From Lactobacillus sp. PV034 (GTDB taxonomy: Bacteria > Bacillota > Bacilli > Lactobacillales > Lactobacillaceae): a DNA stretch of 64,000 nucleotides. Positions 54,769 through 64,000 of the stretch are shown here, in pieces. The DNA lies in assembly GCF_014522305.1 (NCBI RefSeq), contig NZ_CP041982.1:1493001-1557000 (forward strand), given 5' to 3'. Made by a program: the position numbers and the translations under genes. Below the pieces are notes generated by a model. The model ran no database searches. It worked only from the letters and a program-made list of their open reading frames with translations, and was not told the DNA's origin. Within the stretch, counting starts at the first letter, position 1. Each line of letters opens with the position of its first letter.

Positions 54769-56010
54769 ATGAATAATTTTACGAAATACGGTAATGTATA
54801 TAGGCTACTGGGAGGGAGAATAGCTACTAATATAGCTGATAGTCTTTTTTATATGTCTATTTTATGGCATTTTAAAGAAATAACGAACTCTACTTTAGTA
54901 GTTTCTATAATTTTTGCAATAACATCAGGAATTGACACGATATCTTTTGGTTTTGGACCTTTAATCGATCGAATTTCTATAAAAAGGCTTTTAAAAATAT
55001 CTACTTGCATTCAGATTTTAATTAGTATTGGAATTGTAGTTATGTTAACTATTAATATTAGAAATATAATAGTTAGTATTTTAATACTCATACTTTTTAC
55101 AATTTCTTCTATATTATCTTCTGTGGTTTATCCTGCAGAAGACAAATTGTTACCTCTTTTTGTATCGGAAAGAGAAGTTTTGCGATTTAACGGCATTTTT
55201 CAGTTAACTTATAAAGTTTTAGATATAGCTTTAGATGCTTTTGTAACTGTTATTATTACAATAACTTCCATAAACATTACAGTAATTTTCTCTGGGATTG
55301 TTTTTGCTATTGCTTTATATTTTTATTCTAATTTAAAAATTAAAGTTATAGCAAAAAAAGTTCTTGAAGAAGAGGAATATTTTACTGGTTCGTATATAAA
55401 GGATTTATTAATAGGATGGAAAACTCTAAAAGAACAAAAAACAATTTTGGAATTGATTTTACCCATTTGTGTCATTAATCTATTTTATGGCATTTTTATG
55501 GTTGGTTTACCTTATTTTGCACAAAGCTATGTTAAAAATTCTGCGCTTGGTTATGGTGCATTACTTTTTGCTTCTTCTTTAGGTAGTATTTTAGGCGCTT
55601 TATTAGTTCAAAAATTTAAGATTGGAAAAGAAGAAATGCATGTATTTGTAGCTCTTTGCTTTTTAGGAGCAGGGATCTTTCGATTAATTGTACCTTTGGC
55701 TATAACGCTAAATGTATGGATAATACTTTTTGCTTCAGCAATATCAAGCGCTTGGATTACAATGATGAATATTAATTTTGAATCCTTAGTTCAATTAAGT
55801 TTTTCATCTTCTGTTTTAGGACGAGTTCAAACAATTAATTATAGTATTTTGTCGGTAATGATTCCAATTGGCTCTATACTCGGCGGCTGGATTGTAAGAC
55901 TATGGGGATCACTATGTACACAATATATTTATGGGATTTCGTTATTACTGTGTGCACTATATTATATTTTAGTAATTAAAAGAAAGCCTGATATGTCAGC
56001 AGAGGAATAA
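54769..56010 (+). CDS. MFS exporter of the peptide-associated island
   Basis: This 413-residue Major Facilitator Superfamily protein has about twelve transmembrane helices and a central charged loop near residues 200-215 (KVLEEEEYFTG). The sequence resembles EntS/macrolide-efflux-like MFS exporters (for example VVSIIFAITSGIDTISFGFGPLIDRIS). It is the last gene of the island and follows the flavoprotein by 6 bases, so it is the likely exporter and self-immunity protein of the product. The substrate is inferred from position only. The codon use is AT-rich like its island neighbours. Confidence 0.8.
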   Translation: MNNFTKYGNVYRLLGGRIATNIADSLFYMSILWHFKEITNSTLVVSIIFAITSGIDTISFGFGPLIDRISIKRLLKISTCIQILISIGIVVMLTINIRNIIVSILILILFTISSILSSVVYPAEDKLLPLFVSEREVLRFNGIFQLTYKVLDIALDAFVTVIITITSINITVIFSGIVFAIALYFYSNLKIKVIAKKVLEEEEYFTGSYIKDLLIGWKTLKEQKTILELILPICVINLFYGIFMVGLPYFAQSYVKNSALGYGALLFASSLGSILGALLVQKFKIGKEEMHVFVALCFLGAGIFRLIVPLAITLNVWIILFASAISSAWITMMNINFESLVQLSFSSSVLGRVQTINYSILSVMIPIGSILGGWIVRLWGSLCTQYIYGISLLLCALYYILVIKRKPDMSAEE

Positions 56011-56121
56011 AATAGGGCAACTAGTATTTTTAGAAGGAACGAATATTTTCACCTCTCTACAACTGAATTTTATTTCCGTTACTAGCCTTGGCTTTAGTAG
56101 CTATTTTGTTAGATAATTATT
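56011..56121 (+). other. Non-coding tail of the island
   Basis: I see no ATG-started ORF and no clear promoter here. A TTG-started 11-codon hydrophobic frame at 56088-56123 lacks a ribosome site. Part of a possible inverted repeat (GGGCAACTAGTA and TTACTAGCC) lies in it, but the pairing is weak. Confidence 0.4.
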
Positions 56122-56155
56122 AAATCTTCATGTGATCAGACATGAAGATTTTTGT
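56122..56155 (+). terminator. Terminator upstream of mutS (end of island)
   Basis: AATCTTCATGT (56123-56133) pairs with ACATGAAGATT (56140-56150), followed by TTTT. It closes the island transcript before the mutS promoter region. Confidence 0.85.
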
Positions 56156-56233
56156 CATCTAAGAGTTAATATGTTTCAATGAGTTTTACGTTATAATAGA
56201 ACGTAGGTTTGTAGAAAGGATCCTGAGTTAAGT

Positions 56234-58816
56234 ATGGCCAAAAAAGACACTACTCCCATGATGAAACAATACTATGAAATTAAGGATCAATATCCTGATG
56301 CCTTCTTATTTTATCGGGTGGGAGATTTTTACGAATTATTCGAAGATGATGCAGTTAAAGGAGCCCAAATCTTAGAATTAACCTTAACTCATCGTTCTAA
56401 TAAAACAGACAATCCTATCCCTATGGCAGGAGTGCCCCATATGGCTGTGGATTCTTATGTGAATACTTTAGTGGAAAAGGGATATAAAGTTGCACTTTGT
56501 GAACAACTGGAAGATCCTAAGCATGCTAAAGGGATGGTTAAGCGTGGAATTGTTCAATTAGTCACTCCTGGAACAATGATGGCAGATCGCCCTGATCAAG
56601 CTAAGGAGAATAATTATTTAACTTCAGTAGTTTCGACAAGCAGTGGTTTTGGTTTAGCTTACAGTGACTTATCCACTGGGGAAACTTTTGCAACTCATTT
56701 AAAAGATTGGGAAGCAGTAGCAAATGAACTACTATCACTACAGACAAAAGAAGTAGTTTATGAGGGTGCATTAACTCCGGCAAATAGAGATTTTATAGAT
56801 AAGGCTAATATTACTTTGTCGGCACCGGTTAAATTAGATGAAGAACATGCTGAAATCTCTTATGTAATGCAGAACTTAAGCCATCAAGCAGAAAAACTTG
56901 CTACGCGTCAGCTAGTTGCTTATCTTTTGTCTACTCAAAAACGTAGTTTGGCTCACTTACAAATTGCTCAAAGCTATGAACCAAATCAATACTTACAAAT
57001 GTCACATACTGTTCAAACTAACCTTGAGTTAACTCATTCAGCAAAAACTGGAAAGAAGATGGGATCGCTATTTTGGTTGTTGGATAAAACCAGTACAGCT
57101 ATGGGAGGCCGTTTATTAAAGGCTTGGATTGAACGTCCTTTACTTTCATTAAGCGATATTAAGGCACGCCAGGAAATGGTTCAGGCATTTTATGATGACT
57201 ACTTTACGCGTGAAAATGTAATTGATAACCTCAAGGGTGTTTATGACTTGGAGAGATTAACTGGACGCATTGCTTTTGGTTCGGTTAATGCTCGTGAAAT
57301 GTTGCAATTATCGAATTCACTTAAAGCAGTTCCTGGTATTTTAGATACTTTAAAAAATTCTGGAAATAAATATTTAGTGGATTTTGCCAAACAAGTTGAT
57401 CCTTTAACAGGCATCCAAAAATTAATTGAAGAAACTATTGTTGAGGCACCACCTTTATCTACAACTGAAGGAGGAATTATTCGCAAGGGTGTTTCTGATC
57501 AATTAGATCGTTATCACGATGCTATGACAAATGGTAAAAAGTGGCTTTCAGAAATGGAGGCTAATGAACGTCAAGCAACAGGAATTAACAATTTAAAAGT
57601 TGGTTACAACAAGGTTTTTGGTTACTACATTGAAGTGACGAACTCTAATAAGAGTAAAGTACCTACAGATCGTTATACGCGTAAGCAAACGTTGACTAAT
57701 GCCGAACGTTATATCACTCCGGACCTGAAGGAACATGAAGCACTTATTTTAGAAGCAGAAACAAAATCCACTGATTTAGAATATGAGCTGTTTGTTAAAT
57801 TAAGAGAAAATATTAAGACTTATATTCCTGCGCTGCAAACTTTAGGTAAACAATTAGCTAGCCTTGATGTTTTAGTTGCTTTTGCTACTGTTGCAGAACA
57901 AAATAATTACGTACGTCCAGCCATGACCAATGAGAGTCACGAAATTAGAGTTACTAATGGACGCCATCCAGTTGTGGAAAAGGTGTTAACTGCTGGAAGT
58001 TATATTCCTAATGATGTGATGATGGATAAAAATGTGGATATCTTTTTAATCACAGGTCCTAATATGTCTGGGAAATCCACCTATATGCGTCAAATGGCGC
58101 TAATTGCGATCATGGCGCAAATTGGGAGTTTTGTTCCAGCAGATCGAGCTCAGTTACCAATTTTTGATCAAATTTTTACTAGAATTGGTGCAGCAGATGA
58201 TTTAATTTCTGGTCAAAGTACTTTTATGGTAGAAATGAGTGAAGCTAATGATGCGCTTCAACATGCAACTGAACGTTCTTTGATTTTGTTTGATGAAATT
58301 GGTCGTGGAACGGCTACTTATGATGGGATGGCTTTAGCTGGGGCAATTGTAAAATATTTACATGATAAAGTTGGAGCAAAGACCTTATTTGCAACTCACT
58401 ACCATGAATTAACCGATTTAGCAGAAACTTTAACTCACCTAGAAAACATTCATGTTGGTGCTACTGAAGAAAATGGTAAACTAATTTTCTTACATAAGAT
58501 TTTGAGTGGCCCTGCTGACCAGTCTTATGGTATTCATGTAGCTCAATTAGCTGGCTTACCTAAACGAGTTTTGCGCGAGGCTACAAGTATGTTGCATCAT
58601 TTAGAAGCACAAGGAGCTCAGACTACTACTGAGCAACTTGATTTATTTACAGCTCCAGTTGAGGAGCCAGTAGCAGAGGCTCCAGCTTTAACTGATGAGC
58701 AAGCTGATGTCTTAGATGATATTAAAGATATTTATTTAGCAGATAAAACTCCGCTTGAAGTAATGCAGCTAGTAGCGCAATGGCAAAATGAACTAAAAGA
58801 TAAGAAGAAGGACTAA
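56234..58816 (+). CDS. mutS: DNA mismatch repair protein MutS
   Basis: The product has 860 residues, a typical MutS. The mismatch-recognising Phe-x-Glu region [10 protein letters not shown] lies near residue 30. Walker [19 protein letters not shown], the signature [16 protein letters not shown] and FATHYHEL are in the ATPase domain. It binds mismatches in the cytosol and recruits MutL. The ATG at 56234 follows AAGGATCC and GAG sites. Its stop codon overlaps the mutL ATG. It begins the repair/recombination run mutS-mutL-ruvA-ruvB. Confidence 0.97.
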   Translation: MAKKDTTPMMKQYYEIKDQYPDAFLFYRVGDFYELFEDDAVKGAQILELTLTHRSNKTDNPIPMAGVPHMAVDSYVNTLVEKGYKVALCEQLEDPKHAKGMVKRGIVQLVTPGTMMADRPDQAKENNYLTSVVSTSSGFGLAYSDLSTGETFATHLKDWEAVANELLSLQTKEVVYEGALTPANRDFIDKANITLSAPVKLDEEHAEISYVMQNLSHQAEKLATRQLVAYLLSTQKRSLAHLQIAQSYEPNQYLQMSHTVQTNLELTHSAKTGKKMGSLFWLLDKTSTAMGGRLLKAWIERPLLSLSDIKARQEMVQAFYDDYFTRENVIDNLKGVYDLERLTGRIAFGSVNAREMLQLSNSLKAVPGILDTLKNSGNKYLVDFAKQVDPLTGIQKLIEETIVEAPPLSTTEGGIIRKGVSDQLDRYHDAMTNGKKWLSEMEANERQATGINNLKVGYNKVFGYYIEVTNSNKSKVPTDRYTRKQTLTNAERYITPDLKEHEALILEAETKSTDLEYELFVKLRENIKTYIPALQTLGKQLASLDVLVAFATVAEQNNYVRPAMTNESHEIRVTNGRHPVVEKVLTAGSYIPNDVMMDKNVDIFLITGPNMSGKSTYMRQMALIAIMAQIGSFVPADRAQLPIFDQIFTRIGAADDLISGQSTFMVEMSEANDALQHATERSLILFDEIGRGTATYDGMALAGAIVKYLHDKVGAKTLFATHYHELTDLAETLTHLENIHVGATEENGKLIFLHKILSGPADQSYGIHVAQLAGLPKRVLREATSMLHHLEAQGAQTTTEQLDLFTAPVEEPVAEAPALTDEQADVLDDIKDIYLADKTPLEVMQLVAQWQNELKDKKKD

Positions 58817-60714
58817 TGGCAATAATTCATGAATTATCACCGGAATTAACTAATCAAATTGCAGCTGGAGAAGTTATTGAGCGCCCAGCTAGTGTTGTTA
58901 AAGAATTATGTGAAAATGCGATTGATGCTGGTAGCACTAGAATTAGAATAAATTTTGTAGCAGCAGGTTTATCAGAAATTACGGTCCAAGATAATGGTAG
59001 TGGGATTGCAAGTGATGAAATTGATTTAGCTTTTACGCGTCATGCTACTAGTAAGATAAGTACTCAAAGAGATTTGTTTAATATTTCAACCTTAGGATTT
59101 AGGGGTGAGGCTTTAGCTTCAATTGCGGCAGTAGCTCATGTGGATATTGTAACTAGTGATGGCAGTGAAGTAGGAACCAAGGCAAGTTTTGCTGGTGGAC
59201 AAAAGAAGGAGCAAGAAGATGCGGCTTCCCCTCAAGGAACAAAAATTACCGTCCGCGATTTGTTTTACAATACTCCTGCACGATTAAAGTATCTAAAGTC
59301 AGAACGGACTGAGATTTTAAAAATTGTAGATATTGTTGATCGTTTAGCTTTAAGTCATCCTGAAATAGCCTTTACTTTAACCAATAACAACAAACCTATT
59401 TTAAAGACTATGGGACGCAATGATTTAAAGCTAGATGTTGCTAATATTTATGGCCGTCATTTAGCCGAAAAAATGATCCCAATTGCAGGAAATAGCCCAG
59501 ATTTTAAAATTAAAGGATTAATTTCTAGTGTAGAAGATACGCGTTCGAATCGTAATTTTATCTCTTTACTTTTAAATGGCCGCTATGTGCGCAATAATCA
59601 ATTAACGCAAAGTATTATGGCCGGTTATGGTAGTAAATTGCGTCCGCGTCGCTATCCAATTGCGGTGATTAATATTGAACTTGATCCTTTGCTAGTTGAT
59701 GTTAATGTTCACCCGACTAAACAAGAAGTGCGGCTTTCTAAAGATAAGGAATTGGAGCGGTTATTAACTGAAACTATTTCTGATACATTAATGAAGAATG
59801 AACACGAAAGTTCAGGATTAGATAACCTGTTAGCCCAAGATAAAAAGGAAGATCAAATTAGTCAATTGCAGTTTGATTTAAATAAAAATGCTGTTAATAC
59901 TAAGCGTCCAGTTATCTTTGAAGATAATGAATCAGAAGAAAAGAGCCAAAGTGATAATCATTTAGAAGTAAATGAAGCAACTTATGTTGATTTAGATAAG
60001 CCACGTAGTGATGATCAGTATGTAATCACTGCTTCTTGGAATAAGAATGTTAATGAGCAAGTAAAACTTACGCCATTTGGCAAATCAGCCGAAAAAGAAG
60101 ATACATCACTTTTATCTCAGGGTGATGAAGTTGTTGCTAGTCGTTTGGCAGACTTGGTATTGGTAGGGCAGATGGAAGGGTATATTATTGCCCAAGCTCA
60201 AGGTGATTTATATTTAGTGGATCAATTGGGAGCGCAAAGAAGATTGAAGTTTGATCAAGTTTATCATGAACTAGAGCAAGAAAATGCATCCCAGCAAGGT
60301 TTGTTAGAACCGATCTTGTTAGATTTTTCTAATGTAGATTATTTAAAAATTAAAGAGCAACTAGAACAGCTAAAACAGTTTGGGCTATTTTTAGAAGATT
60401 TTGGACAAAATAGTTTCATTTTAAGAACTTATCCTATTTGGTTAAAGCATGATGTTGAGCATCAAGTTCGAAATTTACTAGATATATTTTTGAATGGACT
60501 AGCTTCAAATAGTGAAAAATTAAAAATTGAAATTACAAACCAAATTGTTACCCAAAGTATTAGAAATCGTAGAAAACTTTCATCTTTAGAAGCCCAAAAT
60601 TTATTAAAGGACTTACGTTATAGCTCAGATCCATATCAAGATAGTAATGGAAAAATTATTATTGTTCGTTTAAGTGCGAATGATTTAAATAAGATGTTTA
60701 AAAAGAATGAGTAA
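58816..60714 (+). CDS. mutL: DNA mismatch repair protein MutL (C-terminal endonuclease motifs degenerate)
   Basis: The product has 632 residues. The GHKL ATPase domain is intact: [10 protein letters not shown] (36-45), [15 protein letters not shown] and [10 protein letters not shown]. The C-terminal dimerisation part is present, but the three endonuclease/zinc motifs of Firmicutes MutL are lost: DQHAAQERxxYE is [12 protein letters not shown] (469-480), the conserved Cys-containing ACKxSIKA-type segment reads [11 protein letters not shown] (578-588), and CPHGRP reads DSNGKI (609-614). So the protein probably cannot nick DNA itself. ATG 58816 overlaps the mutS stop codon. The repair strand signal must come from elsewhere, or the activity is reduced. 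Confidence 0.95.
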   Translation: MAIIHELSPELTNQIAAGEVIERPASVVKELCENAIDAGSTRIRINFVAAGLSEITVQDNGSGIASDEIDLAFTRHATSKISTQRDLFNISTLGFRGEALASIAAVAHVDIVTSDGSEVGTKASFAGGQKKEQEDAASPQGTKITVRDLFYNTPARLKYLKSERTEILKIVDIVDRLALSHPEIAFTLTNNNKPILKTMGRNDLKLDVANIYGRHLAEKMIPIAGNSPDFKIKGLISSVEDTRSNRNFISLLLNGRYVRNNQLTQSIMAGYGSKLRPRRYPIAVINIELDPLLVDVNVHPTKQEVRLSKDKELERLLTETISDTLMKNEHESSGLDNLLAQDKKEDQISQLQFDLNKNAVNTKRPVIFEDNESEEKSQSDNHLEVNEATYVDLDKPRSDDQYVITASWNKNVNEQVKLTPFGKSAEKEDTSLLSQGDEVVASRLADLVLVGQMEGYIIAQAQGDLYLVDQLGAQRRLKFDQVYHELEQENASQQGLLEPILLDFSNVDYLKIKEQLEQLKQFGLFLEDFGQNSFILRTYPIWLKHDVEHQVRNLLDIFLNGLASNSEKLKIEITNQIVTQSIRNRRKLSSLEAQNLLKDLRYSSDPYQDSNGKIIIVRLSANDLNKMFKKNE

Positions 60715-60718
60715 TTAA

Positions 60719-61297
60719 ATGTACGAATATTTAAAAGGTATTGTTACTAAAGTTGAACCAAGTTATATTGTATTAGAAGTAAATGGCGTAGGATATAAGC
60801 TTTATTCGCCGACACCATATTCTTATACCGAAAATAAAGAAGCGACAGTTTATGTTGAACAAATTGTTCGTGATACGGGAATTACGCTTTACGGTTTTGT
60901 TAAGTCAGAAGATAAAGAATTATTTTTAAAATTATTATCTGTTTCAGGAATTGGTCCTAAGTCTGCCTTAGCTATTATGGCAGCAGAAGATTCGGATTCA
61001 TTAGCAAGTGCGATTCAAGAGGGGGAAGTTAAGTACTTAACCCGTTTCCCTGGTGTCGGTAAGAAGACAGCCTCACAAATTGTCTTAGATTTAAAGGGAA
61101 AATTAGGCGACTATGTCAAAAAGAGTGCCAAGACAGCAGATCTTCCAGCAAGTTTACAAGATGCACTTTTGGCTTTAATTGCCTTAGGCTATACTCAAAA
61201 AGAAGTAGACCGGATTACGCCAAAATTAGCTAAGTTGCCTGAAAATACAGCAGATGGTTACATTAAAGAAGCTTTAGGTTTATTATTAAAAAAATAA
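60719..61297 (+). CDS. ruvA: Holliday junction branch migration subunit RuvA
   Basis: The product has 192 residues, beginning [20 protein letters not shown] (domain I OB-fold). Two helix-hairpin-helix motifs follow ([15 protein letters not shown] and [23 protein letters not shown]). A flexible linker leads to domain III ([15 protein letters not shown]), which contacts RuvB. It recognises Holliday junctions. It starts 4 bases after the mutL stop codon; ruvB follows after 34 bases. Confidence 0.97.
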   Translation: MYEYLKGIVTKVEPSYIVLEVNGVGYKLYSPTPYSYTENKEATVYVEQIVRDTGITLYGFVKSEDKELFLKLLSVSGIGPKSALAIMAAEDSDSLASAIQEGEVKYLTRFPGVGKKTASQIVLDLKGKLGDYVKKSAKTADLPASLQDALLALIALGYTQKEVDRITPKLAKLPENTADGYIKEALGLLLKK

Positions 61298-61331
61298 TTA
61301 ATTAACAATTTAGTAAAGGAAGTGAAGCTAA

Positions 61332-62339
61332 GTGTCTGATGAAGAAAGAATAGTAGATGGACAAAGTAATGACGAAGAAGAAAATACCGAATTATCATTA
61401 CGTCCACAGTTTTTAAGCCAATATATTGGTCAAGATAAAGTTAAGTCAGAAATGAAAGTTTATATTCAGGCTGCTAAACAAAGGGATGAAGCTTTAGATC
61501 ATGTTTTACTTTATGGACCTCCTGGTTTAGGTAAAACAACTTTAGCCTTTGTGATTACTAATGAAATGCAAGTTCATTTAAAAAGTACTTCAGGTCCCGC
61601 AATTGAAAAAGCTGGTGATTTAGTTGCTTTACTATCTGAACTGGATCCCGGGGATGTTTTATTTATTGATGAAATTCACCGTTTAGCAAAACCCGTTGAA
61701 GAAGTTCTTTATTCAGCAATGGAAGATTATTATATCGATATTGTTGTTGGTGAAGGGCAAACAACCCATGCAGTCCATGTGCCACTTCCTCCCTTTACTT
61801 TAATTGGTGCTACTACCAGAGCTGGACAATTATCAGCGCCATTGCGCGATCGCTTTGGGATTGTTGAGCATATGGAATACTATGAAATTGCTGACCTTGA
61901 AAAAATAATCTTGCGTTCTAGTGAAGTTTTCAATACTCAGATTAATGAAGATGCGGCTTTAGAGTTGGCACGTAGATCACGTGGTACGCCAAGAATTGCC
62001 AATAGATTATTAAAACGTGTCCGTGATTTTGCGGAAGTTAAAGGCGAAGATGCAATTTCTTTAGCAACCACGCAACATGCATTGACTCAACTAGAAGTAG
62101 ATAATGAAGGGCTAGATCAAACTGACCGCAAGTTACTCGCAACAATGATTGATTCTTATTCTGGAGGTCCTGTAGGGATAAAAACTTTAGCTGCTAATAT
62201 TGGTGAAGATACTGATACGATTGAATCGGTTTATGAACCATATTTACTACAAAAAGGTTTTATTATCAGGACGCCACGCGGAAGAGTAGCTACGGATAAA
62301 GCTTATTTGCAGTTGGGCCTACCACCTAAAAATAAGTAA
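61332..62339 (+). CDS. ruvB: Holliday junction branch migration ATPase RuvB
   Basis: The product has 335 residues with Walker [12 protein letters not shown] (about residues 61-71), Walker [10 protein letters not shown], the RuvB signature [19 protein letters not shown], and a winged-helix C-terminus ([12 protein letters not shown]). It forms hexameric rings that pull DNA at Holliday junctions with RuvA. GTG at 61332 follows GGAAGTGAAG. It completes the mutSL-ruvAB group. Confidence 0.97.
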   Translation: MSDEERIVDGQSNDEEENTELSLRPQFLSQYIGQDKVKSEMKVYIQAAKQRDEALDHVLLYGPPGLGKTTLAFVITNEMQVHLKSTSGPAIEKAGDLVALLSELDPGDVLFIDEIHRLAKPVEEVLYSAMEDYYIDIVVGEGQTTHAVHVPLPPFTLIGATTRAGQLSAPLRDRFGIVEHMEYYEIADLEKIILRSSEVFNTQINEDAALELARRSRGTPRIANRLLKRVRDFAEVKGEDAISLATTQHALTQLEVDNEGLDQTDRKLLATMIDSYSGGPVGIKTLAANIGEDTDTIESVYEPYLLQKGFIIRTPRGRVATDKAYLQLGLPPKNK

Positions 62340-62413
62340 CTGTCAGATTTAAAGAAATAGGTTATAATTAATAATTAAGAAATAAGAGCTAGTTATTTTA
62401 TGAGGTGAAAATT

Positions 62414-62809
62414 TTGAATTTATTTTATTTAGCTAATACAGCTGCTAAGGGCGGCAATAATATGTTTATGTGGATTATCTTCATTGCATTGATTGCTTTT
62501 TCATATTTCTTTGTAATGCGTCCACAAAAGAAAATGCAACAACAAAAACAACAAATGGAAGCAGGTTTAAAACCTGGTGATCGCGTAATGATGTCAAGCG
62601 GTCTTTATGGAACAATTGATACTGTAAATAAACAAGAAAATACTGTAGTAATTGATGCAGATGGCATTTATTTAACTTATAATATTCGTGCCATTGCTAA
62701 AGTAGTTAAGTCTGGAACTACTGTGACTAAGACACAAATGGAAAATGCAGCCAAAGAAGATTCTACTGAGAATGAGGAATCAAGTAGTGAAAACCAAAAA
62801 GATGAATAA
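62414..62809 (+). CDS. yajC: Preprotein translocase accessory subunit YajC
   Basis: This 131-residue protein has one N-terminal transmembrane helix (FMWIIFIALIAFSYFFVMRPQ) ending in the conserved RPQKKMQQQ motif. A compact cytosolic domain (LKPGDRVMMSSGLYGTIDTV) and an acidic Ser/Glu tail follow. YajC associates with SecDF-SecYEG. I prefer TTG 62414, which lies 6 bases after GAGGTG. The GTG at 62405 is part of that ribosome site. It follows ruvB, as is common in Firmicutes. Confidence 0.92.
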   Translation: MNLFYLANTAAKGGNNMFMWIIFIALIAFSYFFVMRPQKKMQQQKQQMEAGLKPGDRVMMSSGLYGTIDTVNKQENTVVIDADGIYLTYNIRAIAKVVKSGTTVTKTQMENAAKEDSTENEESSSENQKDE

Positions 62810-62816
62810 TCTTTCC

Positions 62817-62845
62817 CAAAAAGCGCATTAAGGCGCTTTTTTGTT
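62817..62845 (+). terminator. Terminator after yajC
   Basis: AAAAGCGC (62819-62826) pairs with GCGCTTTT around a 6-base loop, followed by a T run. Confidence 0.9.
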
Positions 62846-62907
62846 TTTGTCTTAAGTGCAGCCTATTGTAAAATAAAAACAAGTAGTATTTAAAGGGGGA
62901 CTATAAA

Positions 62908-64000
62908 ATGAATAACATTCCTGTAGTAATGATTATTTTTGGTGGTTCAGGAGATTTAGCTCACCGTAAATTGTACCCAGCTTTATTTAATTTATATGAA
63001 AAAGGATTGATCAAGGATAATTTTGCGGTAATTGGTACTGCTCGTCGTCCGTGGAGTCATGAATACTTAAGGGGACAAGTTGTACAAGCAATCAGTGAAA
63101 GTAATGAGCACTATGATGAACAAGCTGCAGCAAATTTTGCCTCTCATTTTTATTATCAATCTCATGATGTGACTGATATTGATCACTATATTGCTTTGAA
63201 AAAGTTAGCAGAAGATTTAGATGAAAAGTATCACGCTCAAGGTAACCGTATTTTCTATATGGCAATGGCTCCAAGATTCTTTGGTACAATTGCCTCACAT
63301 ATTAATGATCAACATTTAGTTGGTTCAGGATTTAACCGTTTAGTAGTCGAAAAACCATTTGGTCATGACTTAGCTTCTGCAGAAGAATTAAATAAAATAA
63401 TTCAAGGAAGCTTTGATGAAGAAAATGTTTACCGCATTGACCATTATTTAGGTAAAGAAATGGTGCTTGATATTACACCTTTTAGGGTGACTAATCCTTT
63501 AGTAAGAAATAGTTGGAATGCTGAAGTAATTCAAAATATCCAAGTAACGGTAGGCGAAAGCCTAGGTGTGGGGACTCGTGGTGGTTATTATGATACGTCA
63601 GGTGCCTTGCGTGATATGGTTCAAAATCATATTTTCCAAATTATTACTTTATTAGCAATGCCTGAACCAAAGAAATTAACTTCTCAAGATATCCATCAAG
63701 CAAAAAAAGATCTTTTGGATAGTCTAGAAATTCCAACTAAAAAAGATGTTGAAGAACACTTTGTCCGGGGTCAATATGAAGCAGGAAAAGATAACCCTGC
63801 TTATTTAGAAGAAGACCAAGTAGATCCAAACTCAAATACAGAAACCTATACTGCCGGGATGGTTAAATTTAAGCGTGGTCCAATTGCAGGTGTACCAATT
63901 TATTACCGTACTGGAAAAGAATTAAAAGAAAAAGTAACCCGCATTGATATAGTCTTAAAACAAGTAGAGAATTCATATGGGACTACAGAGCCAAATGTCT
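62908..64000 (+). CDS. zwf: Glucose-6-phosphate 1-dehydrogenase, N-terminal part (cut by window edge)
   Basis: The frame starts with ATG 62908 after AAAGGGGGA and stays open to the last base, giving 364 residues of a protein usually about 480-490 long. It begins MNNIPVVMIIFGGSGDLAHR with the GxxGDLA NADP loop. The catalytic RIDHYLGKEMV motif and EKPFGHDL are present. The enzyme oxidises glucose-6-phosphate to 6-phosphogluconolactone for the pentose phosphate pathway. It lies after a terminator, so it has its own promoter between 62845 and 62907, which I could not place firmly. Confidence 0.95.
   Translation, partial: MNNIPVVMIIFGGSGDLAHRKLYPALFNLYEKGLIKDNFAVIGTARRPWSHEYLRGQVVQAISESNEHYDEQAAANFASHFYYQSHDVTDIDHYIALKKLAEDLDEKYHAQGNRIFYMAMAPRFFGTIASHINDQHLVGSGFNRLVVEKPFGHDLASAEELNKIIQGSFDEENVYRIDHYLGKEMVLDITPFRVTNPLVRNSWNAEVIQNIQVTVGESLGVGTRGGYYDTSGALRDMVQNHIFQIITLLAMPEPKKLTSQDIHQAKKDLLDSLEIPTKKDVEEHFVRGQYEAGKDNPAYLEEDQVDPNSNTETYTAGMVKFKRGPIAGVPIYYRTGKELKEKVTRIDIVLKQVENSYGTTEPNV

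Noticed and set aside
56088..56123. TTG-started 11-codon hydrophobic frame (ALVAILLDNY) after the MFS gene, considered as a second pheromone
   Set aside because: No ribosome site lies upstream, and the frame runs into the terminator stem. It is probably chance in AT-rich DNA.

Overview
The window is AT-rich Firmicutes DNA. Its gene content and protein sequences point to Lactobacillus of the acidophilus/gasseri-johnsonii group: YSIRK/LPQTG mucus-binding proteins, CIRCE-controlled groESL, and the dnaX-ybaB-recR-yaaL-tmk-yaaQ-holB-yabA-rsmI block. This assignment comes from reading the sequence; no database search was run.

Layout. 1-6087 (minus strand): a truncated glycerate kinase, an Asp/Ser-rich lipoprotein, a diverged DXS-like thiamine-diphosphate enzyme, an MFS transporter and a long-chain polyprenyl diphosphate synthase, most followed by clear terminators. 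6247-11869 (plus): rpmG-secE-nusG, rplK-rplA and rplJ-rplL with L1-type and L10 leader signals. A polar amino-acid ABC transporter (8700-10766) sits between rplA and the rplJL leader. 11978-12944: an Rpn-family nuclease gene split by an 88-bp tandem duplication. 13308-27601: three tandem paralogous LPXTG mucus-binding adhesins. They share about 240 bp of promoter DNA with repeated GTTAT-type dyads and show signs of gene conversion. 27707-28841: a K+ channel and a small membrane protein. 28947-37754: rRNA and tRNA modification genes, SRP RNA, a replication/recombination block, a thioesterase and a folate-type ECF S component. 37771-40104: tsaB-rimI-tsaD. 40217-47939: a membrane protein, purA-purB, a ClC channel, an ABC-F ATPase and rex. 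48136-50077: groES-groEL with two CIRCE operators. 56234-64000: mutS-mutL-ruvA-ruvB-yajC and the start of zwf.

The accessory island at about 50150-56120, between groEL and mutS, is the most interesting part. It encodes an Rgg-type regulator and then a 10-residue hydrophobic ORF with a near-perfect ribosome binding site, which is a candidate leaderless pheromone. Next come a fold-type III PLP decarboxylase-like protein, a Cys/Met-metabolism-type PLP enzyme and a 48-residue cysteine-free peptide with the strongest Shine-Dalgarno in the region. An intra-operon terminator follows, then a cysteine-free thioredoxin-reductase-like flavoprotein and an MFS exporter. I read this as a quorum-sensing-controlled ribosomal-peptide (RiPP-like) pathway with an unusual PLP/PLP/flavin enzyme set and no recognisable standard RiPP maturase. 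The function is inferred. The gene order, the small ORFs and the signals are visible in the sequence.

Other points worth a look are the possible RpnL/RpnS-like arrangement in the broken Rpn gene, a G9 tract upstream of the first adhesin, a MutL whose C-terminal endonuclease motifs have all been lost, and a DXS-like enzyme with altered substrate-site motifs next to prenyl synthesis.
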